From JBFXEO01 sp050180015 (lineage in GTDB: Bacteria; Bacteroidota; Bacteroidia; Bacteroidales; Tenuifilaceae): a DNA stretch of 33,571 bases. Both the position numbers and the translations under genes were made by a program. The DNA is taken from assembly GCA_050180015.1 (NCBI GenBank), contig JBFXEO010000007.1, forward strand, positions 1-33,571, read 5' to 3'. The notes beneath the pieces were generated by a model. The model was given only the letters and a program-made list of their open reading frames with translations, was not told the origin of the DNA and searched no databases. Shown in pieces: positions 6,861 to 15,535 of this stretch; positions within the stretch are counted from its first letter, which is position 1, and the number at the start of each line of letters is the position of its first letter.

Positions 6861-7892
6861 TTAAATCTTAAAAAAGCCGTTCTTTATGGCGTAAACAACC
6901 AATCCGGCGGTATTAACCGTTTCTGTTTTTTCGAGGATATTACTCCTGTGTGAATCAATAGTCCGCACGCTTAGGAATAGTTTCCCGGCAATTTCCTGGT
7001 TGGTAAAGCCCTGGCAGACTAATGTTAGCACTTCTATTTCCCGATTCGAGAGGTTATGTGGGTTCGATGGAGTAACGCTGCTGATTTGTTCTGAACTTTC
7101 GCGGGGCACCCGGTTGTTTCCGTTAAGCTTGCCATCCATTGAATCCAGGCATTCATTAACGTTGATTATATTTCCCACCAGCAAGTTCTGACTATTTATT
7201 ACCGCTGGGGCTCCCCAGCTTTCGAGGTGGAGTATTTTCTGTTTAGCGGAGTATGCCCTAAAGTTAACGCTAAAGTTGCCCTGGATGCCCTTAACGCATC
7301 GGCGTATTTTTTCTTCAACAACCTCCCGGTCCTCCGGGTGTATCGATCCCATAAAATCCCATGATTTTGCATTATCAGGAGACAGCCCATATATTTTTTG
7401 CAATTTTGAGTTGGTAAAAGCAATGTGCCCGTCGTGGTATATAAAAATTCCCACCAGCGTGTTTTCCAGTAAGGTTTTGAAATTTCTTTCGTTATGTTGG
7501 GCCATTTTTTCCCTTTTTGCAATTCTGAGCTCCACGGTTTTAAGCAGCTCGTCAAAGTCGAATGGTTTGGTAATGTAATCATCCGCACCAAGCTGCATTC
7601 CCGTCCGGATATCCTCCTTTTCTGTTTTTGCAGAAATAAAGATGAAGGGTATAAAGCAGGTGGAAGAGTTTTGGTTAACGATTTTATACAGATCGTATCC
7701 ATTCATTCGAGGCATGGCAATATCGCAAAGGATCAAGTCGGGTTGATACTCCAGGGCTTTTTCCATACCCTCCAACCCGTTTTTGGAGGCAAGAACCCGG
7801 TATCCTTCCTCTTCAAAAAATATGGCTGTTGACTCCCGGAGCATTTCGTCATCCTCAACCAGCAGTATCTGTTTTTTGCCTATTGCATTCAT
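6861..7892 (-). CDS. Response regulator: receiver, PAS and LuxR-type DNA-binding domain
   Basis: 343 residues. Receiver domain at about 8-122 with all key residues: Glu13-Asp14-Asp15, phospho-acceptor Asp57 (LILCDIAMP), Ser87 and Lys109 (YITKPF). A PAS domain follows (~136-246, with GIFIYHDGHIAFTNSKL and the GSIHPEDRE signature). A flexible Asn/Ser-rich linker leads to a LuxR/NarL-type helix-turn-helix at ~278-340 (LSNREIEVLTLVCQGFTNQE, then SVRTIDSHRSNI). Insertion of a PAS domain between receiver and DNA-binding domain means it may sense a small ligand or redox state in addition to phosphorylation. It starts 28 bases after the stop of the four-PAS kinase, which is very likely its cognate kinase. 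Target genes are unknown; the adjacent chemoreceptor operon is a candidate. Confidence 0.93.
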   Translation of the reverse strand: MNAIGKKQILLVEDDEMLRESTAIFFEEEGYRVLASKNGLEGMEKALEYQPDLILCDIAMPRMNGYDLYKIVNQNSSTCFIPFIFISAKTEKEDIRTGMQLGADDYITKPFDFDELLKTVELRIAKREKMAQHNERNFKTLLENTLVGIFIYHDGHIAFTNSKLQKIYGLSPDNAKSWDFMGSIHPEDREVVEEKIRRCVKGIQGNFSVNFRAYSAKQKILHLESWGAPAVINSQNLLVGNIINVNECLDSMDGKLNGNNRVPRESSEQISSVTPSNPHNLSNREIEVLTLVCQGFTNQEIAGKLFLSVRTIDSHRSNILEKTETVNTAGLVVYAIKNGFFKI

Positions 7893-7920
7893 TCCTGTTT
7901 CTTTTGCGATGTAGGTTTTA

Positions 7921-10611
7921 CTAAATGGTAATTTTATCTCCTAGCGGAATTTTAACCAGAACCGTTGTTCCAGCATTTACCGTACTGGTTACTTTTATGT
8001 TGCCTCCGTGTGTGTTAACGCATCTATCTACAATTGACATTCCCAGCCCCGTTCCAATATAGCTCTCGCAGTTTGATGCACGGTAAAAGGGATCAAAAAT
8101 ATGCTGAATTTCATCGGGGGGAATACCTATTCCCTTGTCGCTGACTGTAAATTCAATATCATTATTGGCTTTAACCACCGATAGTAATACTTTAGTGCTG
8201 TGCGGAGAATACTTTAGCGCATTGGTGAGAAGGTTTATGATGATATGCCGAAGCAAGGTTTTATCCATGAATACGCTGCGCAGGTTGGTGCTAATGGTTA
8301 CTGTTACCCTTCCCTTTTCATTGGATACCTGTTCGGCATCAGAAGCCATTAGGGTAACAAATTCTTTAATAGCTATTTTTTCTGGTTTAAACGTTAACTT
8401 TCCGCTCTGCTCTTTTCCGATAAGCGAAACATCATCCAGCAGGTTGGTCATCAGCTTAACCGAATCGAAAATTCGCTGTAAGCTAAGGTTCCTTTTTTCG
8501 TTGTCCCAGGTGGTGAAATATTTTTGCAGGAGTTGCGTGTTCGAAAAAATACTCGCCAGCGGAGTCCGGAATTCGTGCGATACTGTTGTGACAAATCTGG
8601 TTTTTAGCTCGCCCAGCTCCTTCTCAATTTTTAGCGCGTGGGCCATCGACTCTATTCCTTTTTTCCTTTCAGTAATATCGGTGAGGGTGGTGTAAACCCT
8701 GAACGGTTTGGCTTTTCCATCTTTAAACTCGGGGATTGCATTTACCATGATCCATCGTTGCTCTTTTTTCATGGTATTATAAATTCCCATTTCAACATTT
8801 AAAATCGGATTGCCGGTGTTTAACACTATAATTTCAGGGAATAAATTGTTGGTAACGGCTAGCCCATCTTCAAAAATGGCATTTAACCTTTTTCCGCTGC
8901 TGAATCTTTTTTTCAGCTGATCAAATGAGAGCCCCAGAATTTTTTCTGTAGCGGGGTTTGCCGTTATCAGGGAACCGTTGGAGTCGTAGTAAATTACACC
9001 CTGCTCCATTGTTTCGAATAGTTTCCGGAATTTTGTTTCGCTTTCTGTGAGGGATATTTCCGCCATCTTACGCCGGGTTATGTCTTCCATCATTTCAATA
9101 GCAGCAATAACGGTTCCGGTATCGTTGGTAACCGGCGTGGAGGTGATTCTAAAGAATTTATCGCCCTCCAGCGTTTTACTCCGCTTTTCTGTTTCAAAGG
9201 TTTTTCCTTCCCTGAACGATTTTTCTACGGGGCAATCATTGCAGGGCGAATCCTGTGGGGGAATGTTGAAAACGCTGTAGCAGTATGGATTTTTTTTGAC
9301 ATTAATGCCAGGGAACCACTTTTCCATCTGGGGGTTTGCGTTTACCGCGTGCATATTTGTGGTTATCAGCGACACCCCAACGGTGAGGTTTTTGAATATC
9401 ATGTCGAGCTTTTGCTCGCTCTCCTTAACCTTTTCCTCTGCAACTTTACGTTGGGTTATGTCCATCATAATGCCCCGCAGCCTTACGGGAACATTGTCAT
9501 TTACAATAACAATTACCTCTTCTCTAATCCAGGCCACCTCGCCATTGTGCTTCACGAAGCGATACTCTAGGTCGTGGTCCTTGCCTTGGGCCGATTTTAC
9601 CTTGCAGTACTCTACGGTTTGCGCCCTATCATCTTCATAAATTCTTGATGCCCAGCTATCCAGGTTAACCCAGTATTCTACAGGAAAGCCCAAAATGTTT
9701 TTTACCTGGGGGGAAATAAAAATCCAGCTATCGGTTCGCAAGTCAAATTCCCAGAAAATCGTTTTTGTTGATTCCGTTAAACTTTTAAACTTTGCCACTT
9801 GTCCATTTGCCTCAACTTCATGTGGATTGCTGCCCGATGCTTCATGTACAATGGAGTACAAGTATTTCTGGTTGTTAAAGCGAATGGGGCCGCTATGAAC
9901 TTCAACTCTTTTTGTGTCGCCATTCTTTAATTTGTGCATAAAGTCGAAACGATTCTTATATTGAATTGTGGCCAGCTGCATTTCCGCAAAAATTTCTTTC
10001 TGGGAGAGAGCATTGATGTCGAATACTTTTTTATTGCAGATCTCATTTCGGGTCCATCCGTAAAATAGCTCGGCAGCATGGTTGGCATCTACAATTTGTC
10101 CATCATTTGGATCTATTATAAGCATTACCGTATGGCTGTTATGAAAAAAATTTTGGTATTGTTCATCCAAAACTAATTTGCCGCCAGGCTGCCCGGTAAT
10201 TTCGGCATAGCCATTTTTCAGTTTTTTTGCTGAATTTATGAGTAGGGTTATACTGCTGGCTAGTTGTACAAAATCGTTGGCAAATTCTTGTTTTTGGGGC
10301 AATACTGATATAGTAACTACAGGATTTCCAGCGGTTGAAGAAATACAGCTGTACCCGGGAAGGAGGTCGAACTTGTTACTCTTAAAGGTTTTTTCGTCCG
10401 TGTCAATCCTGATGCCCCCAATAGCCGTATTCTCAAAGCATACCGAAAAAAAAACGATAAACCGGTTGATGGTTTCCTCGAATGAAATCCGGGGGTCAGA
10501 ATTCAGGGCAATGAGTTTTTGTAAGCACTGTAAAAATTTAGGGAGAAATTCAACGGAGTCTGACTTATTTGTAAGGGGTTGCTCCGTTTTCCTGTTGCGT
10601 TGTGTGCTCAT
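7921..10611 (-). CDS. Soluble sensor histidine kinase with four PAS domains
   Basis: 896 residues with no signal peptide or convincing membrane helix, so a cytoplasmic sensor. The N-terminal ~145 residues may be GAF-like but are not clearly recognisable. PAS1 is ~151-258, PAS2 ~270-388 (ending in the MMDITQRK motif), PAS3 ~400-513 and PAS4 ~525-648. PAS3 has a cysteine set, Cys444, Cys457 and Cys460 (SPCNDCP), that could bind a metal or Fe-S centre. The dimerisation/phosphotransfer helix contains His679 in VSHEFRTP. The ATPase domain (~777-891) shows the N box (NLLTNALKYS), DKGIGIP and GTGLGMS. No receiver is attached, so it is not a hybrid kinase. It is followed 28 bases later by the receiver-PAS-LuxR regulator. 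Confidence 0.95.
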   Translation of the reverse strand: MSTQRNRKTEQPLTNKSDSVEFLPKFLQCLQKLIALNSDPRISFEETINRFIVFFSVCFENTAIGGIRIDTDEKTFKSNKFDLLPGYSCISSTAGNPVVTISVLPQKQEFANDFVQLASSITLLINSAKKLKNGYAEITGQPGGKLVLDEQYQNFFHNSHTVMLIIDPNDGQIVDANHAAELFYGWTRNEICNKKVFDINALSQKEIFAEMQLATIQYKNRFDFMHKLKNGDTKRVEVHSGPIRFNNQKYLYSIVHEASGSNPHEVEANGQVAKFKSLTESTKTIFWEFDLRTDSWIFISPQVKNILGFPVEYWVNLDSWASRIYEDDRAQTVEYCKVKSAQGKDHDLEYRFVKHNGEVAWIREEVIVIVNDNVPVRLRGIMMDITQRKVAEEKVKESEQKLDMIFKNLTVGVSLITTNMHAVNANPQMEKWFPGINVKKNPYCYSVFNIPPQDSPCNDCPVEKSFREGKTFETEKRSKTLEGDKFFRITSTPVTNDTGTVIAAIEMMEDITRRKMAEISLTESETKFRKLFETMEQGVIYYDSNGSLITANPATEKILGLSFDQLKKRFSSGKRLNAIFEDGLAVTNNLFPEIIVLNTGNPILNVEMGIYNTMKKEQRWIMVNAIPEFKDGKAKPFRVYTTLTDITERKKGIESMAHALKIEKELGELKTRFVTTVSHEFRTPLASIFSNTQLLQKYFTTWDNEKRNLSLQRIFDSVKLMTNLLDDVSLIGKEQSGKLTFKPEKIAIKEFVTLMASDAEQVSNEKGRVTVTISTNLRSVFMDKTLLRHIIINLLTNALKYSPHSTKVLLSVVKANNDIEFTVSDKGIGIPPDEIQHIFDPFYRASNCESYIGTGLGMSIVDRCVNTHGGNIKVTSTVNAGTTVLVKIPLGDKITI

Positions 10612-10978
10612 GTTTTTTTGATTATCAACCTAAATGGCAAATAGTTGGAACTCTCTTCTATCTACTTCACTGGGTATCAGCAACATTTGATCCAAACTTA
10701 ATGGGTGTCATTATCCGCTAAATTTAGGGCTCAACTTTCAGTTTTTTGCATCGAATTTAATGAAATGATATAAAAAACAACAATGTAGGGTGAGCAGGTT
10801 AACAAAATATTATACTTACTTCATATTAATGTTAAATTCAAGCAGCTGCCAGAGCGGGTTACCCGGTGCCCACTACTTCTGGGTTTATCAGTTTTATAGG
10901 TAAACGAAATGCCCTGAAGGGGAGAAAAGCATCTGAAGCTTCCCCGGTTAATTAGGTAAATATCTTCCAATTTTCCAG

Positions 10979-10986
10979 TATCTTTG
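10979..10986 (+). promoter_or_regulatory. Upstream -7 box for rnr
   Basis: TATCTTTG matches TAnnTTTG exactly. A transcript from here would have a leader of about 45 bases before the ATG at 11039. Confidence 0.4.
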
Positions 10987-11024
10987 GGGAAAATATTTGA
11001 TTCCCTACCATTCCCTCTAATCTT

Positions 11025-11032
11025 TAATTTTG
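11025..11032 (+). promoter_or_regulatory. Proximal -7 box for rnr
   Basis: TAATTTTG followed by CA matches TAnnTTTG. It ends only 6 bases before the ATG at 11039, so a transcript from it would be leaderless or nearly so. TTTG at 10996-10999 is a -33 candidate with a slightly long 25-base spacer. Confidence 0.5.
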
Positions 11033-11038
11033 CACAAA

Positions 11039-13339
11039 ATGAGTAAAAGCAAAAAAATGAAGGACGGCACTTCTTCCAAATCAAGGATAACCAAAAAAGC
11101 GCTAAAGCAATCGATTATAGATATTTTTGCCGACAAACCCGGCCAAAACTTTAATTACAAGCAAATTGCCACAATTCTTGGCATAAAAGATAATCCTACC
11201 CGTTTAATGATCACCGAAATACTCTACGAGTTGGTTCAGGAGGAGCGGGCCGTTGAGCTCTACCGGGGAAAGTTTAGGGCGCATGAGCAGAACGTGCTGG
11301 TGGTTGGTACCCTGGAGATGCACAACGATGGTACGGCTGAGGTAACTGCCGACGATGGTCGGGAAATATTTGTTCCTGAATTCCGAATGAACCATGCCCT
11401 GCATGGCGATAGGGTTGAAGTTGCAGTGTACCACCATCGCCGGAGGGGGTTGCTCGAAGGTGAAATCATTCGAATTGTGGAGCGTGCCAAGCGTAACTTT
11501 GTTGGAACCATAACCCTTGAACGCAACTATGCGTTTGTGGTACCGGATAATAAGCTAATGCCCTACGATATTTTTATCCCCGAGGTTGAACTGGAAGGGG
11601 TAAAAAGTGGACAGAAGGTTATTGTACAAATTACTGGCTGGCCGGCGAGAGAAAAAAATCCCAACGGGAAAATTGTTGAAATTCTTGGCAACCCGGGCGT
11701 TCACGAGGTGGAAATGCACGCTATTCTGGCGGAATTTGATTTGCCCTACCGATTCCCGGAGGAGCTGGACAAGCTTGCCGAAAAAATTGCCGAAAAAATT
11801 AGCGATACGGATTATAGAGAACGGCGTGATTTTAGGGCGGCTCCAACATTCACCATCGACCCGTTCGATGCAAAAGACTTTGACGATGCCCTCTCGGTAC
11901 AAATTCTTTCCAACGGTAATATTGAGGTTGGCGTCCATATTGCCGATGTAACCCACTACGTAAGGCCCAATACTCCCATTGACAATGAGGCCATTGAGCG
12001 TGGAACATCGGTTTATTTGGTTGACCGTTGCGTTCCCATGCTACCCGAACGGTTATCAAATTATATTTGTTCCTTACGCCCCAACGAGGAAAAACTTTGC
12101 TTTTCGGCAGTATTTGAGTTAAATGAAAAGGCCGAAGTTCTTACTCAATGGTTTGGAAGAACTGTTATTCTGTCCAAACGTCGTTTCAACTACGAGGAAG
12201 CGCAGGCAGTTATAGAATCAGGAGAGGGCGATATGCAGGAGCAAATATTGTTGCTCCACAATTTGGCCCAGAAGTTACGGAGTCAACGATTTAAGCAGGG
12301 GGCCATTGCCTTTGAAAGGGTTGAGGTAAAATTTAACCTCGATGCTAATGGTAGGCCACTTGGCGTTTACTTTAAGGAGAATAAGGAGTCGAACCAGCTG
12401 ATTGAAGAGTTCATGCTTTTGGCCAACAAAAAGGTGGCTGAATTTATTGGCAAACAGAAAGTGGCGAAGCATGAATTACCTTTTGTTTACCGCATACACG
12501 ATAAACCAAACACAGAAAAGTTGGACTCATTCCGCTCTTTTATCACTAGGTTTGGATACAATTTAACCGGCAATACCGATAAGCAAATTAGCAAATCGCT
12601 TAATAAACTTATGGATGAGGTTAAGGGAAAACGGGAGCAGAACCTGATAGAAACACTGGCACTCCGGGCCATGGCAAAAGCCCGTTACTCTTCCGATAAC
12701 ATTGGGCACTACGGGTTGGCTTTCCCGTACTACACACATTTTACGTCACCAATTCGTCGTTACCCCGATATGATGGTTCACCGGCTGCTTGCCCATTACC
12801 TGGAAAGCAGTAAACCAAAAAATAAGGAGCAGCTGGAAAATCTTTGTAAGCACTCCTCCAACATGGAGGTTAAGGCAACCGAGGCCGAGAGGGCTTCAAT
12901 CAAGTACAAACAGGTTGAATTCCTTCAGGATAAGATGGGGCAGGAATTTTCAGGAGTAATTTCTGGGGTAACCAGCTTTGGACTTTTTGTTGAACTCGAT
13001 GGTTCGCAATGCGAAGGGTTGGTGGCTATGCGTGATTTAAACGACGACTACTACCAATTCGACGAAGATAGCTACTCGCTGGTTGGTCAGCAAACCGGGC
13101 GTAGGTTCCAGCTGGGCGATGGGGTAAAGGTTGAGGTATGGCGTACCAACCTTGTTAAAAAGCAAATAGATTTCAGGCTGGTTGGCATGGAGCCACGCGA
13201 GGACAAATCCAGGGGCAGGGTTTCTTCCGGGCCTAAAAGGGAAAATTCCCGAAAACCGGGAAAGGTTAAACACGGCAGTTCGGATAAAAAATACGGATCA
13301 AAACCGGAGTCGAAGGGAAAAAAGAAACGGAGAAAATAA
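11039..13339 (+). CDS. rnr: Ribonuclease R (3'-5' exoribonuclease)
   Basis: 766 residues from the ATG at 11039; an upstream in-frame TTG at 11030 lies inside the promoter box and is rejected. It degrades structured RNA processively from the 3' end. Order: a basic N-terminus, a winged-helix-like region (~20-75), two cold-shock RNA-binding domains (~85-220), and the RNB catalytic domain with TIDPFDAKDFDDAL (~271-284), whose aspartates hold the catalytic magnesium ions. The RNB domain continues through HYGLAFPYYTHFTSPIRRYP. An S1 domain follows (~635-715, GVISGVTSFGLFVELDG), then a long Lys/Arg/Gly/Ser-rich tail typical of RNase R. The gene for a thioredoxin-like lipoprotein starts 23 bases after its stop and may be co-transcribed. 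Confidence 0.97.
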   Translation: MSKSKKMKDGTSSKSRITKKALKQSIIDIFADKPGQNFNYKQIATILGIKDNPTRLMITEILYELVQEERAVELYRGKFRAHEQNVLVVGTLEMHNDGTAEVTADDGREIFVPEFRMNHALHGDRVEVAVYHHRRRGLLEGEIIRIVERAKRNFVGTITLERNYAFVVPDNKLMPYDIFIPEVELEGVKSGQKVIVQITGWPAREKNPNGKIVEILGNPGVHEVEMHAILAEFDLPYRFPEELDKLAEKIAEKISDTDYRERRDFRAAPTFTIDPFDAKDFDDALSVQILSNGNIEVGVHIADVTHYVRPNTPIDNEAIERGTSVYLVDRCVPMLPERLSNYICSLRPNEEKLCFSAVFELNEKAEVLTQWFGRTVILSKRRFNYEEAQAVIESGEGDMQEQILLLHNLAQKLRSQRFKQGAIAFERVEVKFNLDANGRPLGVYFKENKESNQLIEEFMLLANKKVAEFIGKQKVAKHELPFVYRIHDKPNTEKLDSFRSFITRFGYNLTGNTDKQISKSLNKLMDEVKGKREQNLIETLALRAMAKARYSSDNIGHYGLAFPYYTHFTSPIRRYPDMMVHRLLAHYLESSKPKNKEQLENLCKHSSNMEVKATEAERASIKYKQVEFLQDKMGQEFSGVISGVTSFGLFVELDGSQCEGLVAMRDLNDDYYQFDEDSYSLVGQQTGRRFQLGDGVKVEVWRTNLVKKQIDFRLVGMEPREDKSRGRVSSGPKRENSRKPGKVKHGSSDKKYGSKPESKGKKKRRK

Positions 13340-13362
13340 AAGCAGCAAACAACACTATTGAC

Positions 13363-14598
13363 ATGAAAAAATTATTTTCGCTACTTATTGCAGGAACAAT
13401 GCTTGTTGCATCGTGCACCAGAACAAAAAAAGAGCTGGCCGTTGGCCCTTGGCTCGGGGTTATTCAGCTCGATTCGCTTGGTAGGCTGGAGGTTCCCTTC
13501 AATTTTGAGGTGAAAAAAGAGGCGGAAAAGGTTGCCTTGGTTATCAGAAATGCCGATGAGTTTATTCAGGTTGATGAGGTCGAAATTAGCGGCGACACGT
13601 TGCATGCCAAGCTACCCGTATTTACAAGCGAACTGTATGCGGTTATCGGTTCCGACTCGCTTAAAGGATTTTACTACCCCAAGGGATTACTGGCTGGCAC
13701 AAAGTACGGATTTTATGCCGTAAAAGGGCAAGCAGACCGATTCCCCTGGTTTACAGAATCGCCAGCTTTTGATGTTACCGGACGCTGGTGGTTCATTGAA
13801 AACCCTGGAACTCCCGATTCAACAACTATGATTGCTGAGTTTAAGCAGAATGGGAGCTCCGTTGCCGGAACAATTTTAAGTACAACGGGCGATTACCGTT
13901 ACCTTGAGGGCAAGGTGGCCGGCAACAAATTTTACTTTTCCAAGAACGACGGCGCTCAAACAATTATCATTAAAGGAGATATTGTAAACGCAAACACCAT
14001 GATAAACGGTGTAATCTCCGGGAGCCCAAGGTGGATTAGTGCGTGGAAAGCTATTCGTGACGAAAACGCAACACTTCCTGCGGACGATAAGTTGGTTTGG
14101 ATTAAAAAGGGTTTTACCAGCTTCGAATTTGCAGGGAGGGATACCAACGGAAATATTGTAAAATCATCCGATGCAAAATTTAAGGGTAAAGTTCTGGCCG
14201 TTTTAGCCGGAGGCAGCTGGTGTCCGAACTGTTTGGACGAGGGTCGTTTTTACAAAACGCTTTACGGGAAATACTGTAATCAGGGTTTCGAGGTTGTTTC
14301 GCTATGTTTCGAGGATAAAACATTTGAGGTGGCTCAGCCTAAAATTCAACGCTTTGCTAAAAGTATCGGGGCTGGCTACACATTTTTGTACGTAGCACCC
14401 CGTGGACGCGAGCAGCGCGATTCTGTGCTTTACGCCATTGAAGGGCAAATGGCCTACCCAACAAGCATGGTCATCGACAGGAAAGGTAGCATCCGTAGAG
14501 TAGAAACAGGATTCTCCGGGCCGGGAACAGGTGAGCATTACAGCAAGTTTGCCAGGGAAACCGAGGCGTTAATAGTTAAACTGCTCGGGGAGCAGTAA
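13363..14598 (+). CDS. TlpA-like thioredoxin-fold lipoprotein
   Basis: 411 residues. A lipoprotein signal ends LVASC with the lipidation site Cys18, so the protein is anchored facing the periplasm. Residues ~25-240 form a beta-rich region with a likely repeat (GPWLGVIQLDS near 28 and GRWWFIENPGT near 140), of the kind found before many Bacteroidota TlpA domains. The thioredoxin domain (~250-411) has the redox motif WCPNC (Cys287, Cys290) and a cis-proline at Pro366 (AYPTSMVID). It probably reduces or shuffles disulfides of envelope or cytochrome-maturation proteins. The substrate is unknown and no ccm/ccs genes are nearby. It lies 23 bases after rnr and is followed by a strong terminator. Confidence 0.9.
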   Translation: MKKLFSLLIAGTMLVASCTRTKKELAVGPWLGVIQLDSLGRLEVPFNFEVKKEAEKVALVIRNADEFIQVDEVEISGDTLHAKLPVFTSELYAVIGSDSLKGFYYPKGLLAGTKYGFYAVKGQADRFPWFTESPAFDVTGRWWFIENPGTPDSTTMIAEFKQNGSSVAGTILSTTGDYRYLEGKVAGNKFYFSKNDGAQTIIIKGDIVNANTMINGVISGSPRWISAWKAIRDENATLPADDKLVWIKKGFTSFEFAGRDTNGNIVKSSDAKFKGKVLAVLAGGSWCPNCLDEGRFYKTLYGKYCNQGFEVVSLCFEDKTFEVAQPKIQRFAKSIGAGYTFLYVAPRGREQRDSVLYAIEGQMAYPTSMVIDRKGSIRRVETGFSGPGTGEHYSKFARETEALIVKLLGEQ

Positions 14599-14625
14599 AG
14601 ATATTTTCGGTCAGAATGGAACATG

Positions 14626-14671
14626 GCAAAACTTTTGGATTTAGACAGTCCGAATGTTTTGCTGTTTTTTT
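14626..14671 (+). terminator. Rho-independent terminator after the rnr-thioredoxin pair
   Basis: GCAAAAC (14626-14632) pairs with GTTTTGC (14656-14662). The stem extends inward through GGA/TCC with one wobble and one mismatch, and is followed by seven T residues at 14665-14671. Confidence 0.8.
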
Positions 14672-14696
14672 GTTACCTGCCGTGTGAACATTCACG

Positions 14697-15353
14697 CTAT
14701 TGTCGTTCGAAAAGTTGGGTTATGGTTTCTCCCCCTGTGGCCTTTATATTGTAGGTGATTAACCCTAGTTTTTTAGCCGACTCGGTATGGCCCAATGTAT
14801 CGTCAATAAATAGTGTTTCGTTGGCAACCAAATGATTTTCATCAAGCACAAGTTGAAATATTCTGGGGTCGGGTTTCCGCATTCCAACTTCGTATGAGTA
14901 GTAAACCTTTTCAAAAAAACAGGGTAAATCCTTTCCTCCTGTGAGCGTTCTCAGGCTGGAGCTAAAAGCCACAGTATGTATTACGTTGGTATTACTCAGC
15001 AGGAAAACTTTATAGTGGTTTCGTAATTCGTGGATAAAATTTAACCTTTCAACGCTCCAGTCAAGGATTAGGGCATTCCAGGCAGAATCTATATCAACGT
15101 CAGATAGCTCTATACCCAATAGGTCCCGGAGTTCGTCCCTGAACCCTTCGGGAGAAATAAACCCACAGTCTAACCTGTTAAACAGTTCAACCTGCGATGA
15201 TAAGGTATATATACTTTCTATATCAGATACTCCGAGTTCCTTGAATTTGTTGCGGGTTTTACGGTAATCGATATCTAAAACAACTCCGCCCAAATCAAAA
15301 ATTATGTTTTTGATATTCACCTGGCGGCGGGGTAAAAATGTGTACTTAGGCAT
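14697..15353 (-). CDS. HAD-superfamily (subfamily IA) phosphatase
   Basis: 218 residues from the ATG at 15351-15353. A longer frame reaches 15422, but its extra N-terminus is AT-rich and crosses the promoter region. Motif I is FDLGGVVLDID with nucleophile Asp20, motif II is LLSNTN (Ser120), the conserved Lys lies in MRKPDP (Lys160), and motif III is FIDDT (Asp184-Asp185). An alpha-helical cap lies between motifs I and II. This variant of motif I, with Gly where Asp is usual, is shared with YihX-like sugar phosphatases. The substrate cannot be told from sequence and is probably a small phosphorylated metabolite. The gene runs divergently from the tRNA, with a shared, nearly palindromic upstream region. 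Confidence 0.9.
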   Translation of the reverse strand: MPKYTFLPRRQVNIKNIIFDLGGVVLDIDYRKTRNKFKELGVSDIESIYTLSSQVELFNRLDCGFISPEGFRDELRDLLGIELSDVDIDSAWNALILDWSVERLNFIHELRNHYKVFLLSNTNVIHTVAFSSSLRTLTGGKDLPCFFEKVYYSYEVGMRKPDPRIFQLVLDENHLVANETLFIDDTLGHTESAKKLGLITYNIKATGGETITQLFERQ

Positions 15354-15379
15354 AAAAAAAATTATTATAAGTTGAAAAT

Positions 15380-15410
15380 TTGGATGCAAATATGTAATAT
15401 TGCACTCCAA
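15380..15410. promoter_or_regulatory. Inverted repeat between the HAD gene and the tRNA
   Basis: TTGGATGCAA (15380-15389) and TTGCACTCCAA (15400-15410) form an imperfect inverted repeat. Each arm carries a near match to the -7 box: CATATTTG on the minus strand (15387-15394) and TAATATTG on the plus strand (15395-15402). It could be a pair of divergent promoters or an operator. Confidence 0.3.
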
Positions 15411-15436
15411 TTTAAAAATCAATGTAAGATTTTTTA

Positions 15437-15510
15437 GGGCCCATAGCTCAGCAGGTTAGAGCATCTGACTCATAATCAGAGGGTCGCTGGTTCGAGCCCA
15501 GCTGGGCCCA
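15437..15510 (+). tRNA. tRNA with anticodon CAT (Ile2 or elongator Met)
   Basis: A complete cloverleaf. The acceptor stem GGGCCCA pairs with TGGGCCC, and the D arm starts GCTC and closes with GAGC. The anticodon stem TCTGA/TCAGA encloses loop CTCATAA, and the T arm is GCTGG/CCAGC with TTCGAGC. The discriminator is A73 at 15510 and CCA is not encoded. Anticodon CAT is used by initiator Met, elongator Met and, after lysidine modification, Ile2. The C4-G69 and C5-G68 acceptor pairs are determinants for lysidine synthetase in E. coli, and the T arm resembles E. coli Ile2. I lean to Ile2 but cannot exclude Met. C1:A72-type mispairing, the mark of the initiator, is absent. Confidence 0.95.
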
Positions 15511-15511
15511 C

Positions 15512-15535
15512 AAGCCGCCGAGAGGTGGCTTTTTT
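15512..15535 (+). terminator. Terminator after the tRNA
   Basis: AAGCCGCC (15512-15519) pairs with GGTGGCTT (15524-15531) through one G-T wobble around a GAGA loop, followed by a T tract. Confidence 0.75.

Larger units (their letters stand above)
10612..11038. other. Divergent intergenic region between the kinase and rnr
   Basis: No gene seen. It holds two candidate rnr promoters (listed separately) on the plus strand and must also hold the promoter for the minus-strand kinase, for which no exact TAnnTTTG box is visible. The closest is ACTATTTG, about 25 bases upstream of the kinase start. Confidence 0.45.

Noticed and set aside
7199..7702. 167-codon minus-strand open frame
   Set aside because: Out of frame within the response regulator gene. 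The regulator frame carries intact receiver and PAS motifs, so this one is a shadow.
8135..8695. 186-codon plus-strand open frame
   Set aside because: It lies wholly antisense to the kinase phosphotransfer and ATPase domains, has no promoter, and shows no recognisable protein features.
7921..10611. Hybrid kinase with attached receiver
   Set aside because: The protein ends directly after the ATPase domain. The receiver is encoded by the next gene.
10821..11084. 87-codon minus-strand frame overlapping the rnr start
   Set aside because: It overlaps the rnr promoter and start region, and its composition is unlike a protein of this genome.
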